64,000 bases of DNA from the NCBI GenBank assembly GCA_017163975.1, contig JAFFSR010000084.1:809501-873500 (forward strand), given 5' to 3'. This stretch comes from Anastatus disparis. Lineage: Eukaryota > Arthropoda > Insecta > Hymenoptera > Eupelmidae. The translations under genes were made by a program, and so were the position numbers. The number at the start of each line of letters is the position of its first letter. The stretch's first letter is position 1. Shown in pieces: positions 23,301 to 38,789 of this stretch. The notes under the pieces were generated by a model. That model worked only from the letters and a program-made list of their open reading frames with translations, was not told the DNA's origin and searched no databases.

Positions 23301-24226
23301 GTTCACAGTTTATGATTTAATAGTGAATGGATTTATATTTGATGGGTTCATGGTTTATGGATTTATAGTTGATGAGTTATTGGTTTGTAGTTTATGTATG
23401 TATAGGCAATGGGTTTATGGTTTATAGTTTATGGGTTTATTGTTTATGGGTTAATGATTTACGGGTTTATGATTCATGGGTTTATAATAAATGGCTTTAT
23501 GTTTTACGCGTTTATGGTTCATGGGATCATGGTTTATGATTTCATGGTTTCTAGGTTCATAGTTTATGGTTTATATGTTAATAGTTTATTGGTTTATGGT
23601 TTATGGTTCATGGGTTAATGATTTTTGTTTCATGAATTTGTGGTTTATATGTCTATAGTATATAGGTTTATGGTTTATGGTTTATGAGTCTTTAGTTAAT
23701 GGGTTTATAGTTTATAAGTTTATGGTTAATGGGTTGATGGTTTATGGTTTCATGGCTTATAGGTTTATGGTTCATAGGTCTATGGTTTATAGATTTATAG
23801 TTTCTGGGTCACAATTCATGTGTTTATAGTTTATTGGTTTATAGGTTCTTTGTTCATGGGATTATGGTTCATGGGTTTTTGGGTTACGCGTCCATGTTTT
23901 TTGGGTTTATCGGTTTATGATTCATTGGTTTATTGTTTATAAGTTTATTGTCTATGGTGTTATGGTTAATGGGTGTATCGGTTTATGATTCATTGGTTTA
24001 TTATTTATAAGTTTATTGTTTATGGGCTTATGGTTTATGGGATTATTGGCTTATGGTTCATGAATTGTTTGTTGATGGGTTTACGGTTTATGGGTTTATA
24101 GTTTATATGTTCATGGTTTATGGGTCTATAGTTTACAAGTTTATAATTTATGGGTTGATTATTAATGATTTGATGGTTTACAGGTTTATGATTTATGTGT
24201 TTATCGTTATCGGGTTTATAGTTTCG
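20366..24226. repeat. GT-rich minisatellite, main block (~3.9 kb)
   Basis: Hundreds of degenerate copies of TTTATGGTTTATGGG-like units. The plus strand is rich in G and T and very poor in C, so the array is strongly strand-asymmetric. A homogenised sub-block at about 20486-20715 repeats with an exact 30-bp period: TTTACTAATTTATGG at 20516, 20546, 20576, 20606, 20636, 20666 and 20696. Open frames such as 21300-21503 or 23227-23427 are repeat translations (YGLWFMVYGF type). The right end abuts truncated Helitron copy A. Confidence 0.95.
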
Positions 24227-24396
24227 GGCTGATTGTCTTCTTCAACATATACTATTGCAACTCCATTACAGGTTGATAGATTATATCTATTTTTATCCGA
24301 AATATTATTGCAGACAATAGACATAGTAACAGTTCTTGGAGGACAATAGATTTTTGCATATCATTGTAGTTCTTCTTCTTCTACTTTATGCATCAT

Positions 24397-25065
24397 TTAA
24401 TAGGCTTTAGCATAGAGCTTAATTTCTCTTATGAAGATATCTAAATGTTTTAATAATGTTGAATTTATATTAAACTCATTCCGTTCAATCGTTGTTATTT
24501 CATTATCTAAAATATATAATTGTCTATATTTACGTGCTTCATCTTTATTAGGATGTAACGCATATACATTATGGTAAATTTTTCCACATATTCTAATAAC
24601 TTGTGGTCCTTTACCCGGCAATGTATCAAAATTGGCATCAAAACTTGCGAATGCTAAAGCATTATTGTACAACCTAACATTTCGTCGAAAATCAATAATT
24701 TCTTCCGTTAATTGAGTTGCTAAACACTTTAATTGTTCTGGGTAAGGAGGATTTCCTAACAATGCTATTTGACTTTTATGACAACGATTGGAGAAATTTT
24801 TACTTCTAGTATATTCGAAAGCAAAATCTTCCGCATCACGATAAACACATGTATTTGTCATGAAACTAATGTAATTTTACGATATGAGATTTTCATCGAA
24901 ATATATATTTGCTGTGCAACCAATCAGTTTCGAATTAATTTTTTTCGTTAATATTTTTTCATTTAATTTCTTTAATTGTTTTTCTACTTTGCCCTTTATT
25001 GTTTTATCAGTAACTTTGTTCAATATTATGATTGTTAATATAATTATTATTATTGCAATTTTCAT
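24397..25065 (-). pseudogene. Helitron N-terminal (pre-Rep) region, copy A
   Basis: Two minus-strand segments in one frame separated by a stop. The first contains NSKLIGCTANIYFDEN. The second contains NNALAFASFDANFD and KIYHNVYALHPN, then RQLYILDNE, the pattern of the Helitron helicase-like N-terminal domain seen upstream of Rep in RepHel proteins (ALAFTSxGxxFD...GxxYHxxGxLxP...Y.QLYxxD). Paralogues are at 40184-40810 and 45440-46056. The domain has no assigned catalytic role. The copy is broken by stops. Confidence 0.82.
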
Positions 25066-25746
25066 AATAATTGTTGTCTTTAATTTTCAATTGTTTACAC
25101 TTAATGAATAATGTCTTTAATTAATAAGAATCATATTTATGTTTTCGCTTTTTTTCATCTATTGGTTTATTTATTGTAGTATCATTATTAACATGTTTAT
25201 TGTCATCAATTTCTATTCGTTTACACCTTGTGCGTAATTATTTTGATTGGTAACAATTATTTTTTACTTTTATTTTCTTAATAATATCGGCATTTTCCAA
25301 TTTTTGATTTTTAATTTGTACCATTCTCTCATATTCATTATATTGTTTACTAATAACTTTTCTATAAGTTTATTTAAGCAATTATTGCAAGTTATCTCAT
25401 TTAATTTTCTCAATTTATCAGTATCTCTTTTTTTTAATTGATTTTATTTTTTATGTCTTAATATTTCCAATTTTCTTCATATGTATTTAGTTGTTTTTCT
25501 TTCATTTTTATGTAAGCTTTTTTCTTACGTGTAGCTTCATTTGTACATATTTGTTCCATTTTATCAATACCCTTTTTATCTTTGATTTCATTTTTATTAT
25601 TTTAGTATTTTTCAATTTTTCTTAATATTTTTTGGGTTGTTTTTCTTTAACTTTTATATAATCTTTTTTTTTACCTAAAGCTTTATTTGCACGTATTTGT
25701 ACCAATTAATCAATACTCATTTTTTCCTTGAATTTCAATTTTGTTA

Positions 25747-26500
25747 TCTTAGTATTTTCTAATTTTTCTTCATATTATTTTGGTCTTTTTTCTTTATTTT
25801 TTATATAAGCTTCTTTCTTACGTAAAGCCTCATTTGCACGTATTTGTTTCAATTTATCAGGACTCATTTCTGCCGTCCAAAGTAAGAAAACCTTAACTCC
25901 AATGGGATTCCAATGTAGTTCACCACTTTTATACTTTGGACGGCAGATTTTTTCTTTGAATTTCCATTTTGTTATCTTAGTATTTTCTAATTTCTCTTTA
26001 TATTTATTTAGAATTTTTTCTTTGATTTTTATATAAGCTTCGTCCTTACGTAAAGTCTCATTTGCACGTTTTTGTTCCAATTTATCAATACTCATTGTTT
26101 CCTTGAGCTTCAATTTTGTTATCTTAGTATTTTCTAATTTTTCTTCATATTTTTTCGGTTGTTTTTTTTTTAATTTTTATATAAGCTTCTTTCTTGCGTG
26201 AAGCCTCATTCGCACGTATTTGTTCCAATTTATCAGTACTCATTGTTTCCTTGAATTGTTATTTTGTTATCTTAGTATTTTCTAGTTTCTGTTTGTATTT
26301 ATTATTTAGATTTTTTTTTCCATTTTCATATAAGCTTTTTTCTTACGTAAAGTTTCTTGAACACGTCTTAGTTCTAATTTATCAATACTCTTTTGTTCTT
26401 GCATTTTCATTATAATGTCTTTTTCTGAAATTTTTTTGTATTTATGTGATTGTTTTGTTACCATTTCCCTATTAACAGGATGTCGGAGCTGCAGCAATTG
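25747..26500 (-). pseudogene. Charged coiled-coil repeat region, Helitron copy A
   Basis: Tandem ~49-residue repeats of the type MSTDKLEQIRANEALRKKEA, then YIKIKEKIL...KITKLKF. A related basic repeated module precedes Rep in other arthropod Helitrons, where DNA binding has been suggested; that role is inference here. One repeat contains a 77-bp MITE (25870-25946), inserted without breaking the frame 25775-26113. Frameshifts and stops divide the region into several pieces. Confidence 0.65.
25870..25946. mobile_element. Tiny 77-bp MITE inserted in frame
   Basis: Perfect 15-bp terminal inverted repeats CTGCCGTCCAAAGTA (25870-25884) and TACTTTGGACGGCAG (25932-25946). ATTT flanks both sides, and the paralogous site in copy B (near 41494) has a single ATTT followed by TTT, so the insertion with its 4-bp duplication added 81 bases, or 27 codons, without a stop. 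Confidence 0.75.
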
Positions 26501-26669
26501 AGTTTTGCCTTTTTTATTTAATCAATATCTTTTTAATTTCATAAATTAAACAAATATAATGACTTATTTATTAGTACTCATTTCTTCCTTGAATTTCAAT
26601 TTTATCGGGCAGCTTCGTCATGCTCTTAAGTCCTATTATAAATAAAGCTTCTTTTTTATCTATTTTTTA

Positions 26670-26861
26670 TTATTCCTTTTTTTCTTTATTTAATTTAATC
26701 TTAACTGTCCTAATTTTATTATCGTTATAATTTAAGTGGATATTATCGATTCCCATTATATCATTATCTGGTTTTAAAAAATTTGTATCTGAAATGTCAT
26801 TGTCAATTTCCATCAAAATTGTTTCATGATTTAAATCCTTTTGCTTGCGAAACATTTCCAT
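26670..26861 (-). pseudogene. Acidic spacer frame, Helitron copy A
   Basis: Asp/Asn-rich segment with MEIDNDISDTNFLKPDND. The same frame is conserved in copy C (43583-43846) in the same place, between the peptidase-like region and the coiled-coil repeats. Conservation between two copies suggests it is part of the Helitron protein. No known domain is recognised. Confidence 0.55.
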
Positions 26862-27039
26862 GATCTTGTTTTGTTCTGTTAATAAATGCGTTTCTGAGTA
26901 TTTTCCTAATAGTTCAAGCTAGGCGTAATCTAAATTCAATAGTATTTGATTTAGACGTTGCTCATGACAAAAACTCCTCCTTATTATGTCCGTTGGATTA
27001 TCGTAATTTTTATTTGCATTATTATAATTTCGTAAAACT

Positions 27040-27420
27040 GGAAACATTCTTATTTGTTGTATTTTAAAAATTCTTGATAAAGTAATCGCATTTGAGAAAA
27101 ATCATACCTTAAACAACATGGGCCTAAATTATAAAGTATTGCTACAGCAAAAACAATTGCAAAAACGCCACAATTATAATTATTTGTTTGTGATTGTACT
27201 GTTTCAAATACCATGCTCAATTCTGATTTGTTTGGAAATAATCTGCTTACATGAATCTTATGCTCATCTTATAGATATTTAAGATTTAAACTGCCATATA
27301 TATGAATCACCTTATGATTATAATACACACAAATCCGGTGACCCTTTTCTAGATTTCCGGAAAATAATAACTGTATTAATTCGCCATTAATCGGTACTGA
27401 ATTAATATATTATGGTCTTT
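27040..27420 (-). pseudogene. Ulp1/C48-type cysteine peptidase-like domain, Helitron copy A
   Basis: Reverse complement of the region at 43020-43394. It encodes GHRICVYYNHKVIHIYGSLN, then TNNYNCGVFAIVFAVAIL. This is the His...Asp...Gln-Cys layout of Ulp1-like peptidases found in some Helitrons and other large transposons. The usual Asp of the IYDSL segment is Gly here, and in-frame stops occur, so no activity is expected. Confidence 0.6.
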
Positions 27421-27822
27421 GAATTAGTGAAGTTAATTGCATGTTGAATAAGGTGCACCGTTTTGAAATATTATTAAATTCTAATACGTAAATATCAGTT
27501 AACATGAAAGCAATTCATTTTTACAATCCCTGTCCCTTAACAATCAATTTATCTTCCTCAGTCAAAACCATTATTGAAAATTTAAATTCTTTTCAGAATT
27601 TTAATTCATTTTTAATGTACTTTTTTGAAAGATATTTACAAAAGAATTGCTTTTATATTAACTAATTTAATTTACTGCCTTTTTACTTTATAAGCTGAAA
27701 AAATAAAAGAAATTATGAAAATGCTATGAAATAATTGTTATATCATAAATAAATAATAAAATTTGTAAAAATAATATAACGATAAAAAATGGTTATTTTT
27801 GGCAATTATAAATTTACATATA

Positions 27823-28429
27823 TGTGACATCCCATGGAACTACGCCCTTAAAATTAATATAAAAATATTTAAAGCAGTGTAATACAAAATAGTATAAATT
27901 ATTAATTTCATTCCTAAAAAGCCAAAAGACGAAGTAGTTCCATGCGATGTCCCGAGTCAGCAAATACAGAGTTGAGCGAATTCTCTAACGCGGACTTGTA
28001 TTTAACACCAACGTTTGTAAAGGAGAGACAGCTATTAACAATTAAGTTAATGATCTTTAAGGAGTGAACAATAGATATTTGGAAATTTTGGTTGCATGGC
28101 ATGGTCTGATTGGCTTTCCACCTCTCGGTTTCTTGGGCGCAAGGCTATAAAATTGATCCTCAATGTCACCACGAGGCTTTTAGTCGAAACTTGTTAGCAT
28201 CTGCCATAGTCGGCTCTGCTGGACCACTGAAAGGAATCAGTGTATATAATTTATAAAATTTCAATTAAATATTACGTTAAAGTAATATTAGTAAATAGTT
28301 TCTAAATCTACTTCACTAATATAAATTCTGTTGACATATAAAATAAAGAAGGAAATATTCAAATATCGGAAGATATCCGTAAGTAGAGTGAGAACCGATT
28401 TCTAAATCAGCTACCAACAAATATACACA
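27823..28429 (+). mobile_element. Probable LTR of a retrotransposon (607 bp)
   Basis: Begins TGTGACATCCCATGG exactly where Helitron copy A homology ends and finishes ATACACA one base before TGGTGACACG, a primer-binding-site-like sequence. It contains TATAAAA (28146-28152), AATAAA (28342-28347) and an inverted repeat near its left end (27826-27845 with 27931-27950). No second LTR was found, so the element is truncated or the LTR lies outside. Confidence 0.5.
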
Positions 28430-28915
28430 GTGGTGACACGGGTGATAAAATTAGTAGCCAATCGTTTGAGAGACCAAGGGAGAGAAAATCAAATCAGCTT
28501 CGCCACGGTACTTGACCGTGTAGAATTAAGCCACTACGGACGGAAGGATTAAAATTTTTATATTGAATCTTCACCTTCTCTTTCTCTTCTACAATTGAGT
28601 AAGTTGAAGACACAAATTTATAATTAAGGAAGTTAATATTTAATCCAATACGAGTTATGTATTACAACTTATTTTTCGTAAATATACATTTAGTCTATTT
28701 ATTATTTAAAGAACTATAAACAAAATAAACAACTATAAGTTAGTAGTGATTTGATACGAATTTAATCTAAGGTGACGAAATAAGTCCTGGGACTGTCGAC
28801 TGGTTCCTAGCAAAAATAAATAATTTTTGTTACGGTAAGAATCCAACGCCCGAACGAAGTTCAGTCGTTCGCACGTCATAGCTGTTGAGCTAACGAATGT
28901 AGCATAGCGATCGAG
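28430..28915 (+). other. Leader-like region after the candidate LTR
   Basis: Starts with the primer-binding-site-like TGGTGACACGGG at 28431. No open reading frame with retroelement motifs follows. Confidence 0.35.
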
Positions 28916-29020
28916 TGGGACAGAGCGAACGAGTATACAAGCAAACAAATGTAATAGAGCGAACAAGCGTGACAGAGCGAACAAGCGTGACAGAACGAAC
29001 AAGTGTAACGAAGCGAACGT
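28916..29020. repeat. 18-bp tandem repeat (GAACAAGCGTGACAGAGC type)
   Basis: About five copies of an 18-bp unit, the best at 28961-29000, with GCGAACAAGCGTGACAGA repeated head to tail. The minus-strand frame 28733-29002 (LFALSRLFAL) is a translation of this repeat, not a gene. Confidence 0.8.
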
Positions 29021-29104
29021 GAATAAATCAAAGTAATTAATTATTTCAATTAATTATTTAAACAAATAATTAAATTTAATTTAATGTGATTTAATTAATT
29101 ACAT

Positions 29105-29460
29105 TGTAACATGGCAAATTGACCATGTTACTATATGTAAATCAAGCTTCGTATTTTCGCGCACTACGAGGAATATACAGTATTTACGCGCGACAGAAGG
29201 AAGCATTCGAGAGCATTACGACGAGCCGGAAACCACCGAGTACATTGTAGAGTCAAACCTACATCGTTCCACATACGCACACACGCGCGAGGCTCAGCAA
29301 AAGTATAGTCTCTTTTAGCTACTATACTATTATTTATTACTATTCATTCACAGTTATTTAAGGATATTTGCAGTATCTATATTTAAGAAATGTTTAGATG
29401 ATAATAAACAATCATTATTTATCTCCAGCCTAACGCTTTTTTATTGTTATTTACAGTTTT
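29105..29460 (+). mobile_element. Possible LTR fragment
   Basis: Begins TGTAACATGGC with a nearby complement GACCATGTTAC (29121-29131), a common form of Gypsy-type LTR 5' ends. It is less AT-rich than its surroundings and has AATAAA near 29406. The right end and target duplication could not be determined. Confidence 0.3.
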
Positions 29461-29553
29461 CAATATTTTTTCATAATTATTTGTTTGTTCACAGTATTAT
29501 TCTACTTTTAAAAAATAATTTTCATACAAGGTGATAAAATATTTTACCATAAG

Positions 29554-29555
<2 letters not shown>

Positions 29556-29611
<56 letters not shown>
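29556..29611. repeat. (TA)n microsatellite
   Basis: TA tract flanking the fold-back element to its right. Matching TA repeats occur at 30896-30928. Confidence 0.9.
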
Positions 29612-29613
<2 letters not shown>

Positions 29614-29616
<3 letters not shown>

Positions 29617-30892
29617 GGTGTCCCATTTTAAAGAAACCACCGAGATATTTTCGACAGTTGGCGTTGTATAAAAAAATTGTTCAGACTAAAGTTATTCGAG
29701 ACTATGGGGGCTATCTTTCTATGGAATCAGTTTTGACCTTGAGATTTATTTTCAAGGTCATTTGAAGGTCAACGTGATTTTTTAAATTGGAATCCCCATT
29801 TTTGATCCCAGATTCGGAAAGAGCAAGAAATTCTACGTTCAGATAAGGCATTATGTCTGGGGTGCGGTTGACCCCTCCGAGGTCATATGGGGGACAAATT
29901 TATTATTTTTTTCATTTATGCACACGAATGATCGGGCAAGGGTGAGGTTAATAATGATAATAATAACAACAACCCAATAACCCAATAACCAAAATACATA
30001 AAAAAAGTCCACTGTTTTCTTCAAAACACCTAATTTTTTTTTCGGATTCGGAAAGAAAGTTTAACAAAATTGTCTTGAGTTGTAGGTAATAGTAGGGGTC
30101 AAACAGTAAAATTGAGTTTAAACTCCGATTTGATTTTCAAAGCCAAATTTATGTATTCGAAGCTTTTATGAGAAGAACCATTTTGCATCTTGTGGGAAAA
30201 TAAATTATTTTTATTCCCTCTTCTGGTGTGATTCCGGACAAGCCTACAAAGTTTCATCTAAATCGTTAAATAACACTCCTTTAGTATCATTTGTGACAGA
30301 GATGACTCGTGGATAGCCCTTCTCAGGATAGTTCACGTGGAAATTTCTTAGTGTCTAGCAACTCAAAAGGACGAAATATGCCGGATTATTCGAGAAACGA
30401 TTGCCTAGATTGATTGGATTGATTCACGTGCCTAATTGTGGTATGAACACACGTAATTAGCAAATATTCAGATGAACAGACTTCTATTTATTTGGGTTAT
30501 TGGGTTTCGGTTATTTGGGTTATCGGGTTATTGGGGTTTTGGGTTATTGTTATTATTATTAACCTCACCCTGGCCCGATCATTCGTGTACATAGATGAAA
30601 AAAATAATAAATTTGACCCCTACATGACCTTGGAGGGGTCAACCGCACCCCATACATAATTTCTTATCTGAACGTAGAATTTCTTGCCCTTTCCAAATCC
30701 GGGATCGAAAATGGAGGTTCCAAATCAAAAAATCACTTTGACCTTCAAATGACCTTGAAAATAAATCTCAAAATCAAAACTAATTTCATAGAAAGATAGC
30801 CCCCATTGTCCCGAATAACTTTTGTCCAAACAATTTTTTATACAACTCTAACTATCGAAAATATCTCGGTGTTTTCTTTAAAATAGGACACC

Positions 30893-30895
<3 letters not shown>
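29614..30895. mobile_element. 1.28-kb fold-back element, CAGGGTGTCC ends
   Basis: Arms 29614-~29998 and ~30497-30895 are inverted repeats. Ends are CAGGGTGTCCCATTTTAAAG and the complement, in TA repeats on both sides. The ~500-base centre is not self-complementary and has no coding potential. The arm ends near the centre carry CCCAATAACC / GGTTATTGGG short repeats. The CAGGGTGTCC terminus is widespread among insect repeats; no transposase is present. Confidence 0.8.
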
Positions 30896-30936
<41 letters not shown>

Positions 30937-31214
30937 TTGTGTGTGTGTATTTAATTATTCAGAAAAGTTTGTTGTAAATAGAACATTGATATTATTATTT
31001 TTCGTTATTTCTAATTATTGCATTATTTACAATTATTTATAGTTATTTACAGATATTTATAGTATTTACATTTAAAAACTGTTGAAGATATCAAGACTGA
31101 GTTTAAACCTGAAAAAAAATTTAAATGTAGTCATAATTTTTTTTTCTAATGATATTAATTAATAAAACTTCTCTTCACCTTAAATATATATTAAATATAA
31201 GACTTTGATCCATT

Positions 31215-31690
31215 AATGATTTTAAAAAACCTTATCCAATGTTTCAAATTCGTTTGAGTTGTCGAAAACTTGATTTTTGAAAATTTTGGTACGTCCCATA
31301 GACTTTTCCAGCCAATTCTCAACTAATTAACTTTACAATTTGCAGAGATCTTTAGTATATATAGCTTCACAAAATAACGGTTCTGGAATTTTTATAAGAT
31401 AAGTTGAAGTAAATGTTCCATTAAATTACTTATATAAAATTCACAAAAATATGTATTTATATCAACTTTTTTAACTAAACTTTTAAATTCTCTTTATTTT
31501 TAAAAACTAGAACTGTGATTTTATGAAGATATATAAACTGAAGATCTCTGGAAATGTTGAGGTCAATTGGTTGAAAATTGGCTGAGAAAGTTTGTGGCAA
31601 GTACCAAAATTTAGAAAATCAAGTTTTCGACTACTCAAAAGAATTTAAAATATCGGTTATGAATTTTAAAAATTATTTATGGATAAAAGT
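31215..31690. mobile_element. Small fold-back element
   Basis: Arms 31215-31400 and 31503-31690 are imperfect inverted repeats: GTCGAAAACTTGATTTT near 31260 and its complement near 31613, and CAGAGATCTTTAGT near 31344 against ACTGAAGATCTCTGG near 31538. Loop about 100 bases. Family unknown. Confidence 0.65.
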
Positions 31691-31712
31691 TTTATATTCA
31701 TCATATATTTAT

Positions 31713-31780
<68 letters not shown>
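31713..31780. repeat. (TAA)n then (TA)n microsatellite
   Basis: About twelve AAT units followed by a TA tract that ends exactly at the CAGTACCG terminus of the next element. Confidence 0.9.
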
Positions 31781-35570
<3,790 letters not shown>

Positions 35571-35574
35571 TCTT

Positions 35575-35960
35575 TTTTGGGACATATTTTTTTGGATCTT
35601 ATATTATTTTGGGCCCTATATTTTTATTCAATGCCCATTTTTTTGGGCCCTTCTTTTTTTTCATCCTTATATTTTCTTGGGCTCTTTATTTTTTTTAGCC
35701 TTATTTTTTTGGGCTTTATATTTTCTTGGGCCTTATATTTTCTTAGGCCTCATATTTTTTTGGGCCCAATAATTTTTTTGAACCAATATTTTTTTGGTCT
35801 TCATATTATTTTGGGCCTTATATTTTTTTGGGCCCAATAATTTTTTTAGCCCAATATTTTTTGGGCTTTATATTTCTTTGGGCCTTATATTTTCTTAGGC
35901 CTTATTTTTTTCTTGGGCCTAATATTTTTTTAGGCCTAATAATTTTTCAGATCCTATATT
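35575..35960. repeat. TTGGGCCC(T/A)ATATTTTTT minisatellite, left outer end
   Basis: Degenerate ~17-20-bp units centred on TTTGGGCC followed by an A/T-rich tract. The mirror-image array lies at 54125-54715 at the far end of copy C. Frame 35577-35840 is a Phe/Leu-rich translation of the repeat. Confidence 0.9.
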
Positions 35961-35984
35961 TTATTTAACTCTATAAATATGCAG

Positions 35985-36125
35985 TTAACGTGCAACCAAT
36001 TAAACAGTGCACCCCAATATGCAGCCAATTTAATAGTGCATCCCAATATGCAGCCGATTCAACAGCGCATCCCCATTAGCAACCGATTTAACAGCACGTC
36101 CTCTTATATAGCTGATTTAACATCA
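35985..36125. repeat. ~30-bp tandem repeat (ATGCAGCCGATTC type)
   Basis: Four to five units of ATGCAGCCGATTTAACAGYG followed by CATCCCCA. Mirrored at 53965-54115 in copy C. Confidence 0.8.
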
Positions 36126-36254
36126 TATCAAACTATTTTGAAATCGTCAGTTGATATCATATATATATATATTTTGGTAAATATTATATTGTTTATTATG
36201 ATTTCGAGTTCAACTAATAAACAACAACATATACAATATCTCTTGACATATTCT

Positions 36255-38443
36255 TTATAATATCTCTTTATAAACAATGTTTTTTGTATATATTGTTTTC
36301 TGATCATTTTTATTTTCTCCGTTGACAATAGCGTGGTTACCTAAAAATAATTTTAAATTATTTTTAAAATTCGTCCTTGAAAAAGCAACACATAATTGCC
36401 CATGACTGTAAAGTGGTGACGGCAAATAAACACTAACTTTTTTATAAGATTGTCCTTGTGATTTATTAAGGGGAGACACAAGTAAAACACACAAAAATGA
36501 GGTTTTTTAGTTTTAACTTTTCATCCGTAGCACCTACAATGTTGTCCATGCGTAATGTTGTTCAAAATCATCTAAGGAATCTATAAAAAAATTTTCAGCT
36601 CGAAATATTAAAAACTGTGGGACTAGTTCCATTTTAACGCTTCCTCATTTATCACTGAATCGAGCAGTCGTTAAAATGGAACTAGTCCCACAGTTTTTAA
36701 TATTTCGAGCTGAAAATTTTTTTAAAGATTTTTTGTGTGTTTTACTTGTGTCTCCCCTTAATAGTCATTAGAAATCCTAATCTAACAGGAAACTGTTTTC
36801 GTTGCATATTAAATGGAATTTCTTTTGTAGATAAAGATAAACTTATTCTTGGAATAAAAACTAATTTACCTTTGTTTTGACCAGTTGCTAATTCCGCTTG
36901 AATGAAATATTTAGGAAATTTTTTCACTATCAACCTTGTTCCATTACAAAGTCCCTTATTGACATTTAAATTTCTTAAAAGTATTATTATAGCTCCTACT
37001 TTTAAATGTAATTCATGTGGTGGAAGTCCATTAGGAGTCAACTTATTTAAAAATTCTGTAGGTAACATAATATCTAAATTTTCTTTGTTATCATCTTCAG
37101 CTGCATCAATACATAAATATTCAACATGGTTTCCTTCCATTAAATTCAAAACATTGTTATTGATTTCAGTATCATCATTATTTTTAGGAGTCTAAATAAC
37201 TTTTTCTGTTAGATTCATATTGTTTATTTTTATTGTTTTTCCGATTAATTCTTCAACAAGATTTTCTTTAATGATAAAATTATCTAGTATAGCACTTAAT
37301 TCATTATCATTTTCAAAAACATTGCGGCATTTTCCTTCTCCGATATCTAATAATCATTGTTTAAAATTATTATCACTATCCGAAACTCGCAGATTTTCAT
37401 TTAACTTCATTTGCTTAAAATTTTGCCATGATAAACTAAATTTAACAGAATTTTTAATAATGTTCATACGGCTACCATGTCGTACAATTGGTAATGTTTG
37501 CCTGAAATCTCCCGATACAATTATAATTTTACCACCAGAGGGTTGGTTTACATCGCATAAATCTTGAAAAAGACGATTAACTGCTTCAAGAGCAATTTTT
37601 GAAATCATGGATATTTCATCCCAAATAATTATTTGTGTTTTCTTTAATTGTTTGCCTTCTGCAGAATTAGACTTTACATTACAAGTTGTACAATCTGTTA
37701 TATTGAGCGGTAGTTTAAATGTTGTATGCACGGTTTTTTCATCGACTAATGAATTTGCTGCTATACCTGTCCAAGCTACACATAAATAATGTATGGTATG
37801 ATATTAAAAATAAGCCATTAAAACGTTAAGTAAATAACTTTTTCCACTTCCATCTGGTCCATCTATAAAAGTATATTTATCTTTACTTTGGTTGTTTGAA
37901 CTTTTTATAGTAGAGTTGAATTTTTGCCTTTGTTTATCATTTAAAGAATTTATTCTCATTTCTAATTCATTAAGAATATTATTATTATGATTTAAAATTG
38001 TTTAATTATTATCTTCTTCTATAAATGTGCTTATTTTAGGTAAATTAAAATCGTTCAATGAAAATCCATTGACTTGTAAATTATTTTTAATAACATTCAA
38101 TGCATGATCTTCACCTATATTTTTATTTCTATTCAGGGTGGTAAAATTTATCTTTAAATTTTTCATATAAATCTCGTGCATTTATAAGATTATGAAAAAC
38201 GCAAATAAAAGCAAATAATTCACAAAGGGTATAAGGGAATTCTGTTGAAGATGCTTCTTCCAAACATCTATCCCATTCTTCATCCTCATTAATGAATTGT
38301 TTTGCCTTAGCTGCCTCATAAAACAAATTGTACATCACATCATCAACAGTACGCAAAGCTTCAAAAGACGTGGCTCCTTTCACATGTAATAGTAATAACC
38401 TAATAAAATAACGATCTCTATCTTTCGGACTTACTAAGTACAT
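36255..38443 (-). pseudogene. Helitron Pif1-type helicase, copy B
   Basis: Minus-strand superfamily 1 helicase in several frames. It starts with VSPKDRDRYFIRLLL (38440), then Walker A GPDGSGKS (~37850), Walker B IIIWDE (~37625), GDFRQTLPIV (~37510), KVGAIIILLRNLN (~36985), and, after the MITE, NKSQGQS (~36470) and a degraded FSRT box where copy C has ALSR. Known role in the family: unwinding DNA during rolling-circle transposition. Frameshifts, stops and the 278-bp insertion inside the conserved INKSQGQ motif disable it. Confidence 0.85.
36480..36757. mobile_element. TTAA-target MITE, 278 bp, in the helicase gene
   Basis: TTAA at 36476-36479 and 36758-36761. Ends are GGGGAGACACAAGTAAAAC and the complement. 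Internal palindrome TGGGACTAGTTCCATTTTAA and its reverse complement (~36617-36695). Copy C (near 53625) has the uninterrupted site with one TTAA, so the insertion is precise. Confidence 0.9.
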
Positions 38444-38789
38444 TCTACTAAGTATTGGTTATCTTTTCTTTTCTTTTATTCCACTTTTTTGATATTTTAT
38501 AAAATGTATAAAAATTTGGTATTCTAGGATATTCTAATAGTCTCTGCATTGCTTAAGGTGGACATAAATATCGTGTATTAATGTATTGTTGGATTTCGTC
38601 ATATTCATATTCAACATTTTCACTATTGTCATTTTAAAAAGTGTCTTTATTTTCTAATTGAAAATCTACATTTACTTAATGTATTTTAATATATGAACAA
38701 TCATGACCTTCATAGCAGTATTTGAATGAATATTTAATGCATTGAACAGTGCAGCAAACTTCTACGTTTATGTGTGCATTAAATTTCAA

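Larger units (their letters stand above)
24227..27815 (-). mobile_element. Helitron copy A, truncated
   Basis: Minus-strand homologue of copy C (42215-46200) and of part of copy B. In reading order it has a C48-type peptidase-like region (27420-27040), an acidic spacer frame (26861-26670), a coiled-coil repeat region (26500-25760) and the Helitron N-terminal region (25065-24397). It stops abruptly at the minisatellite at 24227, within sequence that in copy B runs on into the Rep domain. Rep and helicase are therefore lost. Many stops occur throughout. Confidence 0.85.

Noticed and set aside
21300..23618. Tyr/Gly/Phe-rich frames in the GT-rich array
   Set aside because: Simple repeat translations; units vary without regard to codons.
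18559..24226. CRISPR-like array or centromeric array
   Set aside because: No direct-repeat/unique-spacer pattern; units are contiguous and degenerate, and all other features are eukaryotic.
28733..29002. 89-codon minus-strand frame with LFALSRLFAL repeats
   Set aside because: Covers an 18-bp tandem repeat and has no conserved motif.
35577..35840. Hydrophobic Phe/Leu-rich frame suggesting a membrane protein
   Set aside because: Translation of the TTTGGGCC minisatellite. The mirror array at 54125-54715 gives the same illusion on the other strand.
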